Assembly (NCBI RefSeq): GCF_030864005.1 | Contig: NZ_CP132976.1 | Coordinates: forward strand, 4,774,001-4,838,000 | From: Achromobacter seleniivolatilans | Lineage (GTDB): Bacteria > Pseudomonadota > Gammaproteobacteria > Burkholderiales > Burkholderiaceae_B | Reading direction: 5' to 3' | DNA length: 64,000 nt | Shown here: piece by piece, positions 34,912-44,365 of the stretch | Position numbering within the stretch: position 1 is the stretch's first letter | Layout of the letters: every line of letters begins with the position of its first letter | Made by a program: the position numbers and the translations under genes | Notes under the pieces: model-generated | Seen by the model: the letters and a program-made list of their open reading frames with translations, nothing else | The model's database searches: none | What the model was told of the DNA's origin: nothing

Positions 34912-35799
34912 TCAGCCCAGACTGCGCCGGTAAGAGCGTTCAACAACGCGGTTGTACGCCATCATGATGATCACATTCACCACCAGCAAAATGATCGCAA
35001 TCGCGGCGCCCAAGGGCCAATTCAGCTCGGTCAGAAATTCGTCGTACACCACGGTCGCCACCATCTTCAGCCGCCGGCCGCCCAGCAGGGCAGGGATGGC
35101 GAAGGAACTGGCCGACAACCCAAACACAATCAGGCTGCCCGACAAAATGCCCGGCATGGCCTGCGGCAGCACGATGCGCGTCAGCGTCTGAAACCGCGAG
35201 GCATTCAGCGACAACGCGGCATGTTCCACGGTGGGGTCCAACTTCTGCAATGACGTCCAAACGGGAATCACCATGAAGGGCAGCATCACGTGAACCAGGC
35301 CGATGATGACCGCGGTGGGCGTGTACAACAGCGGTCCCAATCCCAGCGCGGCGGCGGCCTTGCCGATTGCGCCGCTCGGGCCCAGCAACATGCTCCAGCC
35401 AAAGGCGCGCACCACCAGCGAAATCAGCAGCGGCGACAACACCACCAATAGAAATATCGACCGCCACGGCTTGCCCATGCGCGACAGGATGTAGGCCTCG
35501 GGCGCGCCGATCAGCACGCAGATCAGCGTTGTGACGCCTGCAATCCAGAAGGTACGCCAGAAGATTTCCAGAAAATAGCTGTCGGTGACGACCGCCAGAT
35601 AATGTTCGAAAGTGTGGCCCGGCAGAATCCCGGCGCTGTAATCGAACGGTCGGAAAGACAACACCAGCGTCAGCCCCAAGGGCGTCAGCACCAGCGTCAG
35701 GAAAACGATGGCCAACGGGATCGATCCCAGAATGGCCAGCAAGCCTTCGTTGCGCGGCTTGGGCGCGCTGGATGCGCCCGGTTGCGTCAGAGTCGCCAT
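34912..35799 (-). CDS. PotB-like ABC transporter permease (cassette B)
   Basis: 295 residues, about six membrane segments after a short polar N-terminus. Coupling motif EHAALSLNASRFQTLTRIVLPQAMPG and FAIPALLGGRRLKMVATVVYDEFLTELNWP, nearly superimposable on the cassette A PotB-like protein. One base separates it from the ATPase stop; the PotC-like gene follows after 19 bases. Confidence 0.92.
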   Translation of the reverse strand: MATLTQPGASSAPKPRNEGLLAILGSIPLAIVFLTLVLTPLGLTLVLSFRPFDYSAGILPGHTFEHYLAVVTDSYFLEIFWRTFWIAGVTTLICVLIGAPEAYILSRMGKPWRSIFLLVVLSPLLISLVVRAFGWSMLLGPSGAIGKAAAALGLGPLLYTPTAVIIGLVHVMLPFMVIPVWTSLQKLDPTVEHAALSLNASRFQTLTRIVLPQAMPGILSGSLIVFGLSASSFAIPALLGGRRLKMVATVVYDEFLTELNWPLGAAIAIILLVVNVIIMMAYNRVVERSYRRSLG

Positions 35800-35800
35800 G

Positions 35801-36868
35801 TCAGGCCTCTTGCGCCACAGGCATGCGCAAGACGCGCAGCACGCCTTCCGCCCAATCCAGGCCTATCGTGTCGCCGTCATCATGCGGGCGGCGGCCGTCG
35901 TTGGGGGTCAGGATGGTCAACGCCCCCACGGGCGAGTCCAGGTCATACATCCACTGGCTGCCCAGGAAATAGCGCGTATTGACGACACAGGCCAGCTTGC
36001 CCAGTCCCGCCGCCACCGGCACCAGTTTCTCGGGGCGCAATGACAGTTGCACGTTGTCGCCATGGCGCAGCCCTTCGCCATCCACCAGCACACGCAGCGC
36101 GCCTGTTTCGATTTCGGCCTGCGCACCGCAGCGCGTCACGCGGCCGGGCAGCAGATTGGTCTTACCCACAAAGCGTGAGATGAACTCGGTTTGGGGATGT
36201 TCGTACATGCGATAGGGCGCATCCACCTGGGTTGCGCGGCCGTCTTCCATCACCACCACGCGATCGCTGATGGACAGCGCCTCGGACTGGTCATGCGTCA
36301 CCATCACCGTCGTGGTGCCGATCTTTTTCTGAATGCTGCGCAACTCAAACTGCATGTCCTCACGCAGCTTGGCATCCAGGTTGGACAGCGGTTCATCCAG
36401 CAGCAACACCGGCGGCCGGATGACCAACGCGCGCGACAGCGCCACGCGTTGCCGCTGCCCCCCGGACAGTTCACGCGGGAAGCGATCGGCATGCTTGTCC
36501 AGTTTCACCAGCGCCAGGGCCTCTCGCACGCGCTCTGCGCGCTCGGCGCGATCCACCTTGCGCATCTTCAAGCCGAAGGCCACGTTGTCAGCCACGGTCA
36601 GGTGCGGAAACAGCGCATAGCTCTGGAACACGATGCCCAGCCCGCGCGTGTTCGGTTTTGCGTGGGTGATGTCGCGCCCGTCCAGCGTGATCTTGCCGCG
36701 GGTCACGTCGGCAAAACCCGCAATCATTTGCAGGGTCGTGGTCTTGCCGCAACCGGATGGGCCCAGCAAGGACACAAACTCTCCTTGTTCAACCGATAGG
36801 CTCAGATCGGAAACGACGCGCAGGTCGCCGTAGTTCTTGGAGACGTTGTCCAGCCGCAGAAATGACAT
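35801..36868 (-). CDS. PotA-like ABC transporter ATPase (cassette B)
   Basis: 355 residues from the ATG at 36868 (MSFLRLDNVSKNYGDL). Walker A GPSGCGKT at 36-43, FQSYALFPH, signature LSGGQRQRVALSRALV, Walker B VLLLDEPLSNLD, and a C-terminal TOBE domain. First gene of cassette B and divergent from the IclR regulator at 37083. A 10-bp inverted repeat lies in its leader. Confidence 0.94.
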   Translation of the reverse strand: MSFLRLDNVSKNYGDLRVVSDLSLSVEQGEFVSLLGPSGCGKTTTLQMIAGFADVTRGKITLDGRDITHAKPNTRGLGIVFQSYALFPHLTVADNVAFGLKMRKVDRAERAERVREALALVKLDKHADRFPRELSGGQRQRVALSRALVIRPPVLLLDEPLSNLDAKLREDMQFELRSIQKKIGTTTVMVTHDQSEALSISDRVVVMEDGRATQVDAPYRMYEHPQTEFISRFVGKTNLLPGRVTRCGAQAEIETGALRVLVDGEGLRHGDNVQLSLRPEKLVPVAAGLGKLACVVNTRYFLGSQWMYDLDSPVGALTILTPNDGRRPHDDGDTIGLDWAEGVLRVLRMPVAQEA

Positions 36869-36883
36869 ATTCCAAACCCCGTC

Positions 36884-36951
36884 GCCCCATCGAGGGCGGT
36901 GCGCCACCTGTCTCGCCATTACCGGCGTCAGATCGGCTTATTCGATGGGGC
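36884..36951. promoter_or_regulatory. 10-bp inverted repeat upstream of cassette B
   Basis: GCCCCATCGA at 36884-36893 and its exact complement TCGATGGGGC at 36942-36951, centres 58 bases apart, between the ATPase start (36868) and iclR (37083). It could be a pair of regulator half-sites or a stem-loop in the ATPase leader just before its start codon. Confidence 0.5.
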
Positions 36952-37082
36952 AGTCTAGGATTTGCCAAAACCCCGGGTCAATTAGGGTTTTCCGAAGAAT
37001 CGAATTTTTTAACTAATATTTCCATCTAGCTGAATTTACTGATAAAAATACGCCTGACTATTTTGATTATCGGAACTACAGA

Positions 37083-37925
37083 ATGAAGAAATCAGAGACA
37101 ACGGAAGATTCCAGCGGCCAGGGCGTGCTGCAACGCGCCTTTGCCGTACTGCGCGTGCTGGCGGATGCCAAAGGCGAAAAGCTGCGCCTGACCGACATCG
37201 CGGCGCGTACCGGCCAAGCCCAGGCAACCGTGCACCGCGTGCTGCAAGGGCTGATGCAAGAGGGCGTCGTGGAACAACCCGCGCAAAGCAAGGGTTACCA
37301 GCTCAGCGTGGCCTTCTTCTCGCTGGCGGCAGCGGCGGGCACCCATCAGTCCAGCCTGCGCTCTCTGTACCGTCCCGCTTTGCTGCGCTTGTCGGGCATG
37401 CTGAACGACACCGTCTTTCTACTGGTGCGCAGCGGGTTTGATGCGGTTTGCGTGGACCGAGTGGATGGCGCCTTCCCGGTGCGCTCGCACACAGGCGATA
37501 TCGGCGGACGGGTGCCGCTCGGCATGGGTCAGGGCGGCCTGGTGTTGCTGGCCAGCCTGCCGGAAGCCGAGCGCGAAGAAGTGATCCGCTTCAACATTCC
37601 GCGGCTGCATCACCTGGGTTTCGTGGACGAAATCTCGATGCGGGTGCGCATCCGGGAATGCCTGGAACTGCGGTACGCGCGCAGCCAGGGGCAGGGCGTG
37701 TTTCCCAATATCGCAGGGCTGGCGGTGCCCATCTACGACCCGAACGGCGTCACCGTGGCGGCGTTGAGCGTTGCCGCCCCCATTGAACGCATCAACGACG
37801 AACGCCTGCCGCTCATTGTGGAGATGCTGCGCCGCGAAGCGGACGCCGTGGGCGCGCAGATCAATCCCTTTGATCCCGCGCTGCGCCGGCCCAGCCAATA
37901 TTTGGGCGCGGGCAATGGCGCGTGA
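37083..37925 (+). CDS. IclR family transcriptional regulator
   Basis: 280 residues. Winged helix at residues ~15-75 (VLQRAFAVLRVLADAKGEKL, LTDIAARTGQAQATVHRVLQ) and the IclR effector domain (RVDGAFPVRSHTGDIGGRVP, LGMGQGGLVLLASLPE, VPIYDPNGVTVAALSVAAP). The upstream 110 bases are AT-rich, suited to a promoter. Divergent from cassette B, so it likely controls that operon, while cassette A uses a GntR protein. Ligand unknown. Confidence 0.92.
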   Translation: MKKSETTEDSSGQGVLQRAFAVLRVLADAKGEKLRLTDIAARTGQAQATVHRVLQGLMQEGVVEQPAQSKGYQLSVAFFSLAAAAGTHQSSLRSLYRPALLRLSGMLNDTVFLLVRSGFDAVCVDRVDGAFPVRSHTGDIGGRVPLGMGQGGLVLLASLPEAEREEVIRFNIPRLHHLGFVDEISMRVRIRECLELRYARSQGQGVFPNIAGLAVPIYDPNGVTVAALSVAAPIERINDERLPLIVEMLRREADAVGAQINPFDPALRRPSQYLGAGNGA

Positions 37926-37943
37926 CGTGCCGCCGCAAGGTGC

Positions 37944-37982
37944 AAAAAAAACGCGTCGATCCAAGTTCATGGACGACGCGTT
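37944..37982 (-). terminator. Intrinsic terminator of the FMN dehydrogenase gene
   Basis: Read on the minus strand: a 12-bp stem (GGA-CGACGCGTT against AACGCGTCG-A-TCC with one bulged A), 8-base loop, then eight T from the A-run 37944-37951. It lies 35 bases after the stop of the 38017-39180 gene. Confidence 0.8.
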
Positions 37983-38016
37983 GAGGGCGGGCTACACAAC
38001 AAGCCCGGCTTTCTGA

Positions 38017-39180
38017 TCAGTTCGGATACGTACCCGGCAGCAGGATGCTGCGGTCGCCGGGCTCGATCGTACGGCGGCCGCACAGCGCCATCGTCGTATC
38101 CATTTCCTTGTAGAGCAGTTCCAGCACGCGGGTCACGCCTGCCTGGCCGTACGCGCCCAGGCCGTACAGGAAGGCGCGGCCGATCATCGTGCCGCGCGCG
38201 CCCAGCGCCACGGCCTTGAGGATGTCCTGACCCGAACGGATGCCACCGTCCATCCACACTTCGATCTTCGAACCGACGGCATCGGCAATCGACGGCAGCG
38301 CTGCAATCGACGACATGGCGCCATCCAGCTGACGGCCGCCATGGTTGCTGACAATCAGCGCATCGGCGCCGCTATTGGCAGCCAGTTGCGCGTCTTCCAC
38401 ATCCAGGATGCCCTTGATGATGAGCTTGCCGCCCCAGCGCTGCTTGATCCATTCCACATCGTCCCAGCTCAGGCGCGGATCAAACTGCTCGGCCGTCCAC
38501 GACGACAGCGAAGACAAATCGCTCACGCCCTTGGCGTGGCCAACGATGTTGCCAAAGGTGCGGCGCTTGGTACCCAGCATGCCCATGCACCAGCGCGGCT
38601 TGGTCGCCAGATTGATCAGGTTGCGCAAGGTGGGCTTGGGCGGCGTCGACAAGCCATTCTTGATGTCTTTGTGACGCTGGCCCAGGATCTGCAAGTCCAG
38701 TGTCAGCACCAGCGCCGAGCAGCCGGCGGCTTTTGCGCGGTCGATCAGGTTGGCCACGAATTCGCGGTCGCGCATCACGTAGAGCTGAAACCAGAAAGGC
38801 TTTTTGGTCGCTTCGGCCACATCTTCCAGAGAGCAGATGCTCATCGTGGATAACGTGAACGGCACGCCGAAATCGGCCGCGGCCTTGGCGGCCAGGATTT
38901 CTCCGTCCGCATGCTGCATCCCGGTAAGCCCGGTGGGCGAAATGGCCAGCGGCATCACCACATCCTGACCCACCATGGTGGTGCGCAACGACCGGCCTTC
39001 CATGTTCACCGCTACGCGCTGGCGCAGCTTGATCTTGTGAAAGTCGCTCTCATTGGCGCGGTACGTGCCCTCGGTCCAGGCGCCGGAGTCGGCGTAGTCG
39101 TAGAACATGCGCGGCACGCGCTTTTGCGCAATAGCGCGCAAATCTTCGATGCAGGTGATCGTAGAAAGGTTAGCGGTCAT
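38017..39180 (-). CDS. FMN-dependent alpha-hydroxy-acid dehydrogenase (LldD/GOX family)
   Basis: 387 residues from the ATG at 39180. TIM-barrel flavoprotein with MFYDYADSGAWTEGTYRAN at the start, MPLAISPTGLTGMQHADGE, FQLYVMRDREF, IIKGILDVEDAQLA, the catalytic His/Arg in VSNHGGRQLDG, and the phosphate site VWMDGGIRSGQDILKAVALG. Oxidises L-2-hydroxy acids (lactate, glycolate or mandelate class) to 2-oxo acids. Stands alone between iclR and the PhyH gene. Could connect to cassette B through a hydroxy-acid product, but that is inference. Confidence 0.92.
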   Translation of the reverse strand: MTANLSTITCIEDLRAIAQKRVPRMFYDYADSGAWTEGTYRANESDFHKIKLRQRVAVNMEGRSLRTTMVGQDVVMPLAISPTGLTGMQHADGEILAAKAAADFGVPFTLSTMSICSLEDVAEATKKPFWFQLYVMRDREFVANLIDRAKAAGCSALVLTLDLQILGQRHKDIKNGLSTPPKPTLRNLINLATKPRWCMGMLGTKRRTFGNIVGHAKGVSDLSSLSSWTAEQFDPRLSWDDVEWIKQRWGGKLIIKGILDVEDAQLAANSGADALIVSNHGGRQLDGAMSSIAALPSIADAVGSKIEVWMDGGIRSGQDILKAVALGARGTMIGRAFLYGLGAYGQAGVTRVLELLYKEMDTTMALCGRRTIEPGDRSILLPGTYPN

Positions 39181-39309
39181 GGAGTGGTCTAAGGAGTGAT
39201 AGAGGTGCGCCAGCTGCGATTCGTTTTTTTGAGTCTGGGCCACCAGCTGCGGGCGGCTTTGCCACTGCAAAAGGGCATAACGCCCTGCGGCGCCGCCCAG
39301 TATACGCGC

Positions 39310-39340
39310 CGAGGCCGGCAAGCGTCGCTTGCCGGCCTCG
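39310..39340. terminator. 14-bp perfect hairpin after the PhyH gene
   Basis: CGAGGCCGGCAAGC, 3-base loop, exact complement, in the 206-base gap between the PhyH-family gene and the FMN dehydrogenase gene. No T-run follows on the minus strand, so it is a strong hairpin of uncertain termination ability. Confidence 0.5.
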
Positions 39341-39386
39341 TTCGCCCCCCCTCTTGCAGAGGCTCTTTGGCCTCTGCTCACCCAAG

Positions 39387-40283
39387 CTATCGCGGCCAGA
39401 CCTTGGACACCGCGCGGATCGTGGCCCAAGCCACCCACCGCGGGCTGGTCAAGCGCGCGCCCGGCAGGCGGCGCATCACATCCACGGCCAGACCGCCGCG
39501 CTTGTGCCACTGCTTTTTACGGGTCTGACTGTCCGTCCAACGGCCCTCCAGCCATGGAAACTCACGGCGCCCGGGCTTGTATACCGGCGGCGTGTTGTAG
39601 ATCAGAATGTAGGCCAGCCGAGGCGACGGCGACGTATTCGGCCCCGTGAAATGCAGCGTGCGGGCATCGTGCACGGTGATCCCGCCTGGCTCCAGCGGTT
39701 CAGGCACCGCCTGGTCGCGCGCAAAGTCGCCGCAGCATTCCAGCGGATGCAGGGTCTTGTCGCCACCCGGCGAACGGTGCTCCAGCACGTCCCACTTGTT
39801 CGACCCGGGTATGAATTGCATGCAGCCGTTTTCGACCGTCGCCGGTTGCAGCGCCAGCCAGATGCTCAGTTCGTTGTAGACAAAATCGGGCGAGCGGAAC
39901 GCTTCATCCTGGTGCCACGGCGTCTCCGGCCCGTGCGGACCGGGTTTAAGCAAGGCGTGCTCGCCATACAGCGCCGCGTCCTCACCCAGCAGTTGCCGCG
40001 CGAGATCGAGCGTACGCTCGTGATAGGCCGTCTTCAGTAGACCAGGGGCATAATGGCGCGGATCGTGCAAACTGGGAAACTTGGCAGGCTTGGACGGATC
40101 ATCCCGGCTGACGAAGTCGTACTGCGCCCCCTCGTTGTAGCCGGTTTTGTTCGCGAACAGATCCAGCAACGTCCGGCGGATGTAGCCCACTTCGTCCTGC
40201 GGGCATATTTCCTTCAGGGCCAGGTAACCCTGATCCCGGTAACGCGCTGTCTCTGCTTCCGACAACAAACTGGTCTCTTCCAT
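39387..40283 (-). CDS. Phytanoyl-CoA dioxygenase (PhyH) family oxygenase
   Basis: 298 residues. Fe(II)/2-oxoglutarate ligands: H124-x-D126 in TPWHQDEAF and H211 in ARTLHFTGPN, with R222 as likely 2-oxoglutarate anchor in SPRLAYILIY. FIPGSNKWDVLEHR is the usual PhyH strand. Hydroxylates an unknown small molecule. No operon partner; divergent from acylphosphatase. Confidence 0.88.
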   Translation of the reverse strand: MEETSLLSEAETARYRDQGYLALKEICPQDEVGYIRRTLLDLFANKTGYNEGAQYDFVSRDDPSKPAKFPSLHDPRHYAPGLLKTAYHERTLDLARQLLGEDAALYGEHALLKPGPHGPETPWHQDEAFRSPDFVYNELSIWLALQPATVENGCMQFIPGSNKWDVLEHRSPGGDKTLHPLECCGDFARDQAVPEPLEPGGITVHDARTLHFTGPNTSPSPRLAYILIYNTPPVYKPGRREFPWLEGRWTDSQTRKKQWHKRGGLAVDVMRRLPGARLTSPRWVAWATIRAVSKVWPR

Positions 40284-40446
40284 AATGGCTTCTCCAAGCT
40301 CTAGTAGCGGGTGTTCCCGTTGGCACGTTTTGACATGAGCACTAACGTATCGCTTCGAAGCCTATCGGGCCTATAGACCATCCGCTGTAGCCATATCCGC
40401 CTACACATATCGCGTCGGGCGGCGCATCATCCGAAGGAAATTTTTA

Positions 40447-40743
40447 ATGCCGAACCGTCGATCCGACCCCCATATCGAAACCGTCATCGTCACCATCAGC
40501 GGCACCGTGCAAGGCGTGGGCTATCGCCTCGCCACGGTAAGGCGCGCCCACCTGCTGGGCGCGACCGGCTGGGTGCAGAATTTGTTGGATGGCACGGTTG
40601 AAGCTCTGGTTCAGGGCACGCCCGACCAGGTCGATCACATGCTGGAATGGTTGCGGCGCGGCCCGCCGGGCGCAACGGTGCAAGAAATCACCACGCGCCG
40701 GGAGTACACCGACAAGCGTTACATTCGCTTCGAGCAAGTCTAG
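40447..40743 (+). CDS. acyP: Acylphosphatase
   Basis: 98 residues, typical length. Phosphate loop GTVQGVGYR at 19-27 with catalytic Arg27, and the catalytic Asn45 in GWVQNLLDGTVEAL. Hydrolyses acyl phosphates such as carbamoyl phosphate in the cytosol. GAAGGAA precedes the ATG. Solitary gene. Confidence 0.93.
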   Translation: MPNRRSDPHIETVIVTISGTVQGVGYRLATVRRAHLLGATGWVQNLLDGTVEALVQGTPDQVDHMLEWLRRGPPGATVQEITTRREYTDKRYIRFEQV

Positions 40744-40754
40744 TCAGACGAATC

Positions 40755-40819
40755 AGCCATCTGCACGATGGCTTAGTCCGATCAGTTGACCCGGCGCGGC
40801 CCGCGCGGCCCGGGTCAAC
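40755..40819. terminator. Paired hairpins between convergent acyP and eamA-type genes
   Basis: AGCCATC-TGCAC-GATGGCT at 40755-40773 and GTTGACCCGG...CCGGGTCAAC at 40785-40819, in the 97-base convergent gap. Likely bidirectional termination, though without clear T-runs. Confidence 0.5.
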
Positions 40820-40840
40820 CAGGCCAAGCCAGGGGCCGGA

Positions 40841-41746
40841 TCAGCGGGTGCGCAACCAGCGGCCGCCAACCTGGTTGACGATCAGGCCGGCCAGCACACA
40901 AGCCGCGCCCAGCCACTGCAAGGGTTGCAGGTTTTCGTCAAAAGCCATGGATGCCGCCCACAATCCCACTACCGGCACCAGCAAGGAAAAGGGCGCGATT
41001 TTGGCGGCGGGGTGGCGCGTCAGCAACTTTGTCCACAAGGTGTAGGCCACTAAAGTCGCCAGCACCGCCAGGTACAACACGGATAGCGCCTCGCCCCAGC
41101 CCATGCCTGTCACCATGCCCACCACGGGGTCCCAGCCGTCGATCAGCACGGCCAGCAACAGAAAGGGCAATACCGGCGCGGCGCTGCTCCATGCAATGAA
41201 GGCAAACGGGTCGTAACCGGGCGTCTTGCGGCTGGCCAGCCGCACAATCAGGTTGGACACCGCCCACATAAACGCGCCGCCCAGCGTCAAGACAAAGCCC
41301 AGCATCGTCATCTGCCCCGGCCCTTCGCCGCGGCCGCCGGCAATCACCGCCAGCCCCAGCGCCGCCACAAGCAGACCGATCCAGTGATGAATCCGCGCGC
41401 GCTCGTGCAACACGGGAGCCGCCAACAGCAGGGTGAAAAATGCCTGGGTCTGAATGACCAGCGAGGCCATGCCGGCAGGCATGCCAAATTTCAGGGCCGT
41501 AAACAGCAGGCCAAACTGGCCCAGCCCCTGCACCAGCCCATAGGCCGCGATCCAGTGCCACGGCAGCTGCGGCCGGCGCACAAAGAGGATCAAAGGGAAG
41601 GCCGCCAGCGCAAACCGCAACGCGCCAAGCATCATCGGGGATAGCCCCCGCATGCCGACCTTCATGACTACGAAATTCAGGCCCCAGATAACCACAACCG
41701 CCAAGGCGCAGAGATAGTCTTTCCGGGTAAGTTGGGTCGTGGACAT
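40841..41746 (-). CDS. EamA/DMT family transporter
   Basis: 301 residues, about ten membrane segments in two EamA halves. First half VVIWGLNFVVMKVGMRGLSP, second half VLTLGGAFMWAVSNLIVRLA and the ending LLVPVVGLWAASMAFDENLQPLQWLGAACVLAGL in the usual layout. Exporter of amino acids or other metabolites in this family (YdcZ/RhaT-like EamA). Follows the threonine aldolase gene by 42 bases on the same strand, so it may be the last gene of the glt operon. Confidence 0.92.
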   Translation of the reverse strand: MSTTQLTRKDYLCALAVVVIWGLNFVVMKVGMRGLSPMMLGALRFALAAFPLILFVRRPQLPWHWIAAYGLVQGLGQFGLLFTALKFGMPAGMASLVIQTQAFFTLLLAAPVLHERARIHHWIGLLVAALGLAVIAGGRGEGPGQMTMLGFVLTLGGAFMWAVSNLIVRLASRKTPGYDPFAFIAWSSAAPVLPFLLLAVLIDGWDPVVGMVTGMGWGEALSVLYLAVLATLVAYTLWTKLLTRHPAAKIAPFSLLVPVVGLWAASMAFDENLQPLQWLGAACVLAGLIVNQVGGRWLRTR

Positions 41747-41788
41747 GCGGCATTATCGCACCGTCCCCGACACCCCAACAGCGTTAAA

Positions 41789-42847
41789 TCAGCGCGCGTC
41801 AAGCACCGTGGCGAAGGCTTGCACAGCCGTGGCGATATCGTCGTCATCGATATGGCGATGGGTCACGCAACGCAGGCGCGTACGGCCCCAGGGCCGCGTC
41901 AACAGGCCCGCTTCCTGCAACGCGGTCACCCACTGCGCATTCGTCATGCCCGTACCGGCAGTCTCAACCTGCACGATATTCGTCTGCGGCACCGTGGCAG
42001 TCAGCGCGGGCGCCAGCCCGTTGATGCCGTCGCTAAGACGGCGTGCCCGGACGTGGTCCTCGATCAACCGGTCTGTCATCGTCTGCACGCCTTCCAGGCC
42101 GGCCGCCGCCATGATGCCGGACTGGCGCTGCGTGCCGCCCAGCATGCGGCGCAAGGTGCGGGCCTTGGCCATGACCGGCTTGCTGCCCACCAGCACCGCG
42201 CCCACCGGCGCGCTCAGACCCTTGGACAAGCATAAGGACACGGTGTCGGCGTGCTGGGTAATTTCCGCCGCCGGCACGCCCAGCGCCACCGCCGCGTTGA
42301 ACAGCCTGGCGCCGTCCAGGTGCACCGGAATGCCAGACTTGTTGGCCATGGCGTAGACCGCCTGCATATGATCCAGCGGCAATACCGCGCCCCCGGCATT
42401 GTTGTGCGAGGTCTCCATGGCCACGAGCGACGTCTTCAGCCTGTGGCCGCCAGACAGCAGGGCATCGTCCAGCCGGGTCAGATCCATGGCGCCGTCGCTG
42501 CCTTGGACGCCCTGGTAGAACAGGCCGGTAAAGGTGGCCGCGCCGCGCTCGGACGTATACATGTGGGCGGAAGATTCCAGCACCACCTGCTCGTTGCGCT
42601 GCGTCTGCGCCAGCACGGCCAGCAAGTTGGCCATGGTGCAGCTGGGCACAAACAGCCCGGCATCCTTACCCAGGCGCGCCGCCACGTGCGCTTCCAGCGC
42701 GCGCACGGAAGGATCGCCATCCAGGCCGTCATCGCCGATCGGCGCGGTGCGCATGCGCTCGTACATCGCTGCGGTAGGGTGGGTAACCGTATCGCTGCGC
42801 AGGTCGACGAGGGCGCTCGGGAATTCGGCGGGTGTCCGCTGGGTCAT
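41789..42847 (-). CDS. ltaE: Low-specificity threonine aldolase
   Basis: 352 residues, PLP fold type I. VDLRSDTVTHPTAAM start, stacking H95 in ESSAHMYTSE, D178 in VHLDGARLFNAAVALGVP and the PLP lysine K209 in SLCLSKGLSAPVG. Cleaves L-threonine or L-allo-threonine to glycine and acetaldehyde, and similar beta-hydroxy amino acids. It starts 6 bases after the gltL-like gene, so it is cotranscribed with an amino-acid importer, an unusual pairing that suggests the importer may bring in a beta-hydroxy amino acid. Confidence 0.92.
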   Translation of the reverse strand: MTQRTPAEFPSALVDLRSDTVTHPTAAMYERMRTAPIGDDGLDGDPSVRALEAHVAARLGKDAGLFVPSCTMANLLAVLAQTQRNEQVVLESSAHMYTSERGAATFTGLFYQGVQGSDGAMDLTRLDDALLSGGHRLKTSLVAMETSHNNAGGAVLPLDHMQAVYAMANKSGIPVHLDGARLFNAAVALGVPAAEITQHADTVSLCLSKGLSAPVGAVLVGSKPVMAKARTLRRMLGGTQRQSGIMAAAGLEGVQTMTDRLIEDHVRARRLSDGINGLAPALTATVPQTNIVQVETAGTGMTNAQWVTALQEAGLLTRPWGRTRLRCVTHRHIDDDDIATAVQAFATVLDAR

Positions 42848-42853
42848 GGCTTT

Positions 42854-43612
<759 letters not shown>

Positions 43613-43621
43613 CGTTAAACC

Positions 43622-43630
43622 TGTGGATAA
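43622..43630 (-). promoter_or_regulatory. DnaA box in gltK-gltL gap
   Basis: TGTGGATAA on the plus strand, exact consensus TTATCCACA on the minus strand, in a 54-base intergenic gap. Confidence 0.5.
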
Positions 43631-43666
43631 CTAGTTAGCTGGAATCGGGGCGATGTCTCGCCAGCC

Positions 43667-44356
43667 CTAACGCAACACCCGGGTGCGCTTTTCCAGCAGC
43701 TTGACCAGACGGGATGCCGTGAAGCAGATCACGAAATACACCACCGCCACGAAGAGATAAAGTTCCACCAAGCGGCCGTCGCGCTGGCCGATCTTGGACG
43801 CCGCCCCCAGGAAGTCCGTCAAAGACAGCACATACACCAGCGACGTATCCTGGAACAGGATGATGACTCGCGTCAGCAGTGCCGGAATCATGTTGCGAAA
43901 CGCCTGCGGCAGCACCACGTAGCGCATGCCCTGCCACGGGCTCAGGCCTATCGCCATCCCGGCCGACACCTGGCCGCGCGCAATCGACTGGATGCCGGCG
44001 CGCATGATTTCGCAGAAGTAGGCGGCCTCGAACATGGTGAAGGTGATCACCGCGGAGTTGAACGCCCCCACGCGCAACGGCGTGGGCGACCCCACAATCC
44101 AGGCAGCGATATACGGCACCAGGAAGTAGAACCAGAAGATCACCAGCAGCAGCGGGATCGAACGCATCACGTTCACATAGATGCCTGCTGGCACAGACAG
44201 AATCTTGAACCGCGACAAACGCATCATCGCCAGCAGCGTGCCCAGCGCAAGACCCATCACTGCGGCCAGCACCGTCAGCGTCAGTGTGAACGTCATGCCC
44301 GTCTTGAACAGATAGGGCAGGGCGGTCCAGATCACATCAAAATCGAATTTACCCAT
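43667..44356 (-). CDS. gltK: Amino-acid ABC transporter permease (GltK-like)
   Basis: 229 residues with about five membrane segments; VNVMRSIPLLLVIFWFYFLV and EAAYFCEIMRAGIQSIARGQ plus SAGMAIGLSPWQGMRYVVLP are the HisMQ-type permease core. E. coli GltK has 224 residues. Nine bases separate it from the gltJ-like gene. Confidence 0.92.
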   Translation of the reverse strand: MGKFDFDVIWTALPYLFKTGMTFTLTLTVLAAVMGLALGTLLAMMRLSRFKILSVPAGIYVNVMRSIPLLLVIFWFYFLVPYIAAWIVGSPTPLRVGAFNSAVITFTMFEAAYFCEIMRAGIQSIARGQVSAGMAIGLSPWQGMRYVVLPQAFRNMIPALLTRVIILFQDTSLVYVLSLTDFLGAASKIGQRDGRLVELYLFVAVVYFVICFTASRLVKLLEKRTRVLR

Positions 44357-44365
44357 GGCGGTCCC

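Noticed and set aside
12414..36868. Simple recent tandem duplication of one cassette
   Set aside because: Gene order, regulators and accessory genes differ and the proteins are clearly diverged, so it is not a recent tandem copy.
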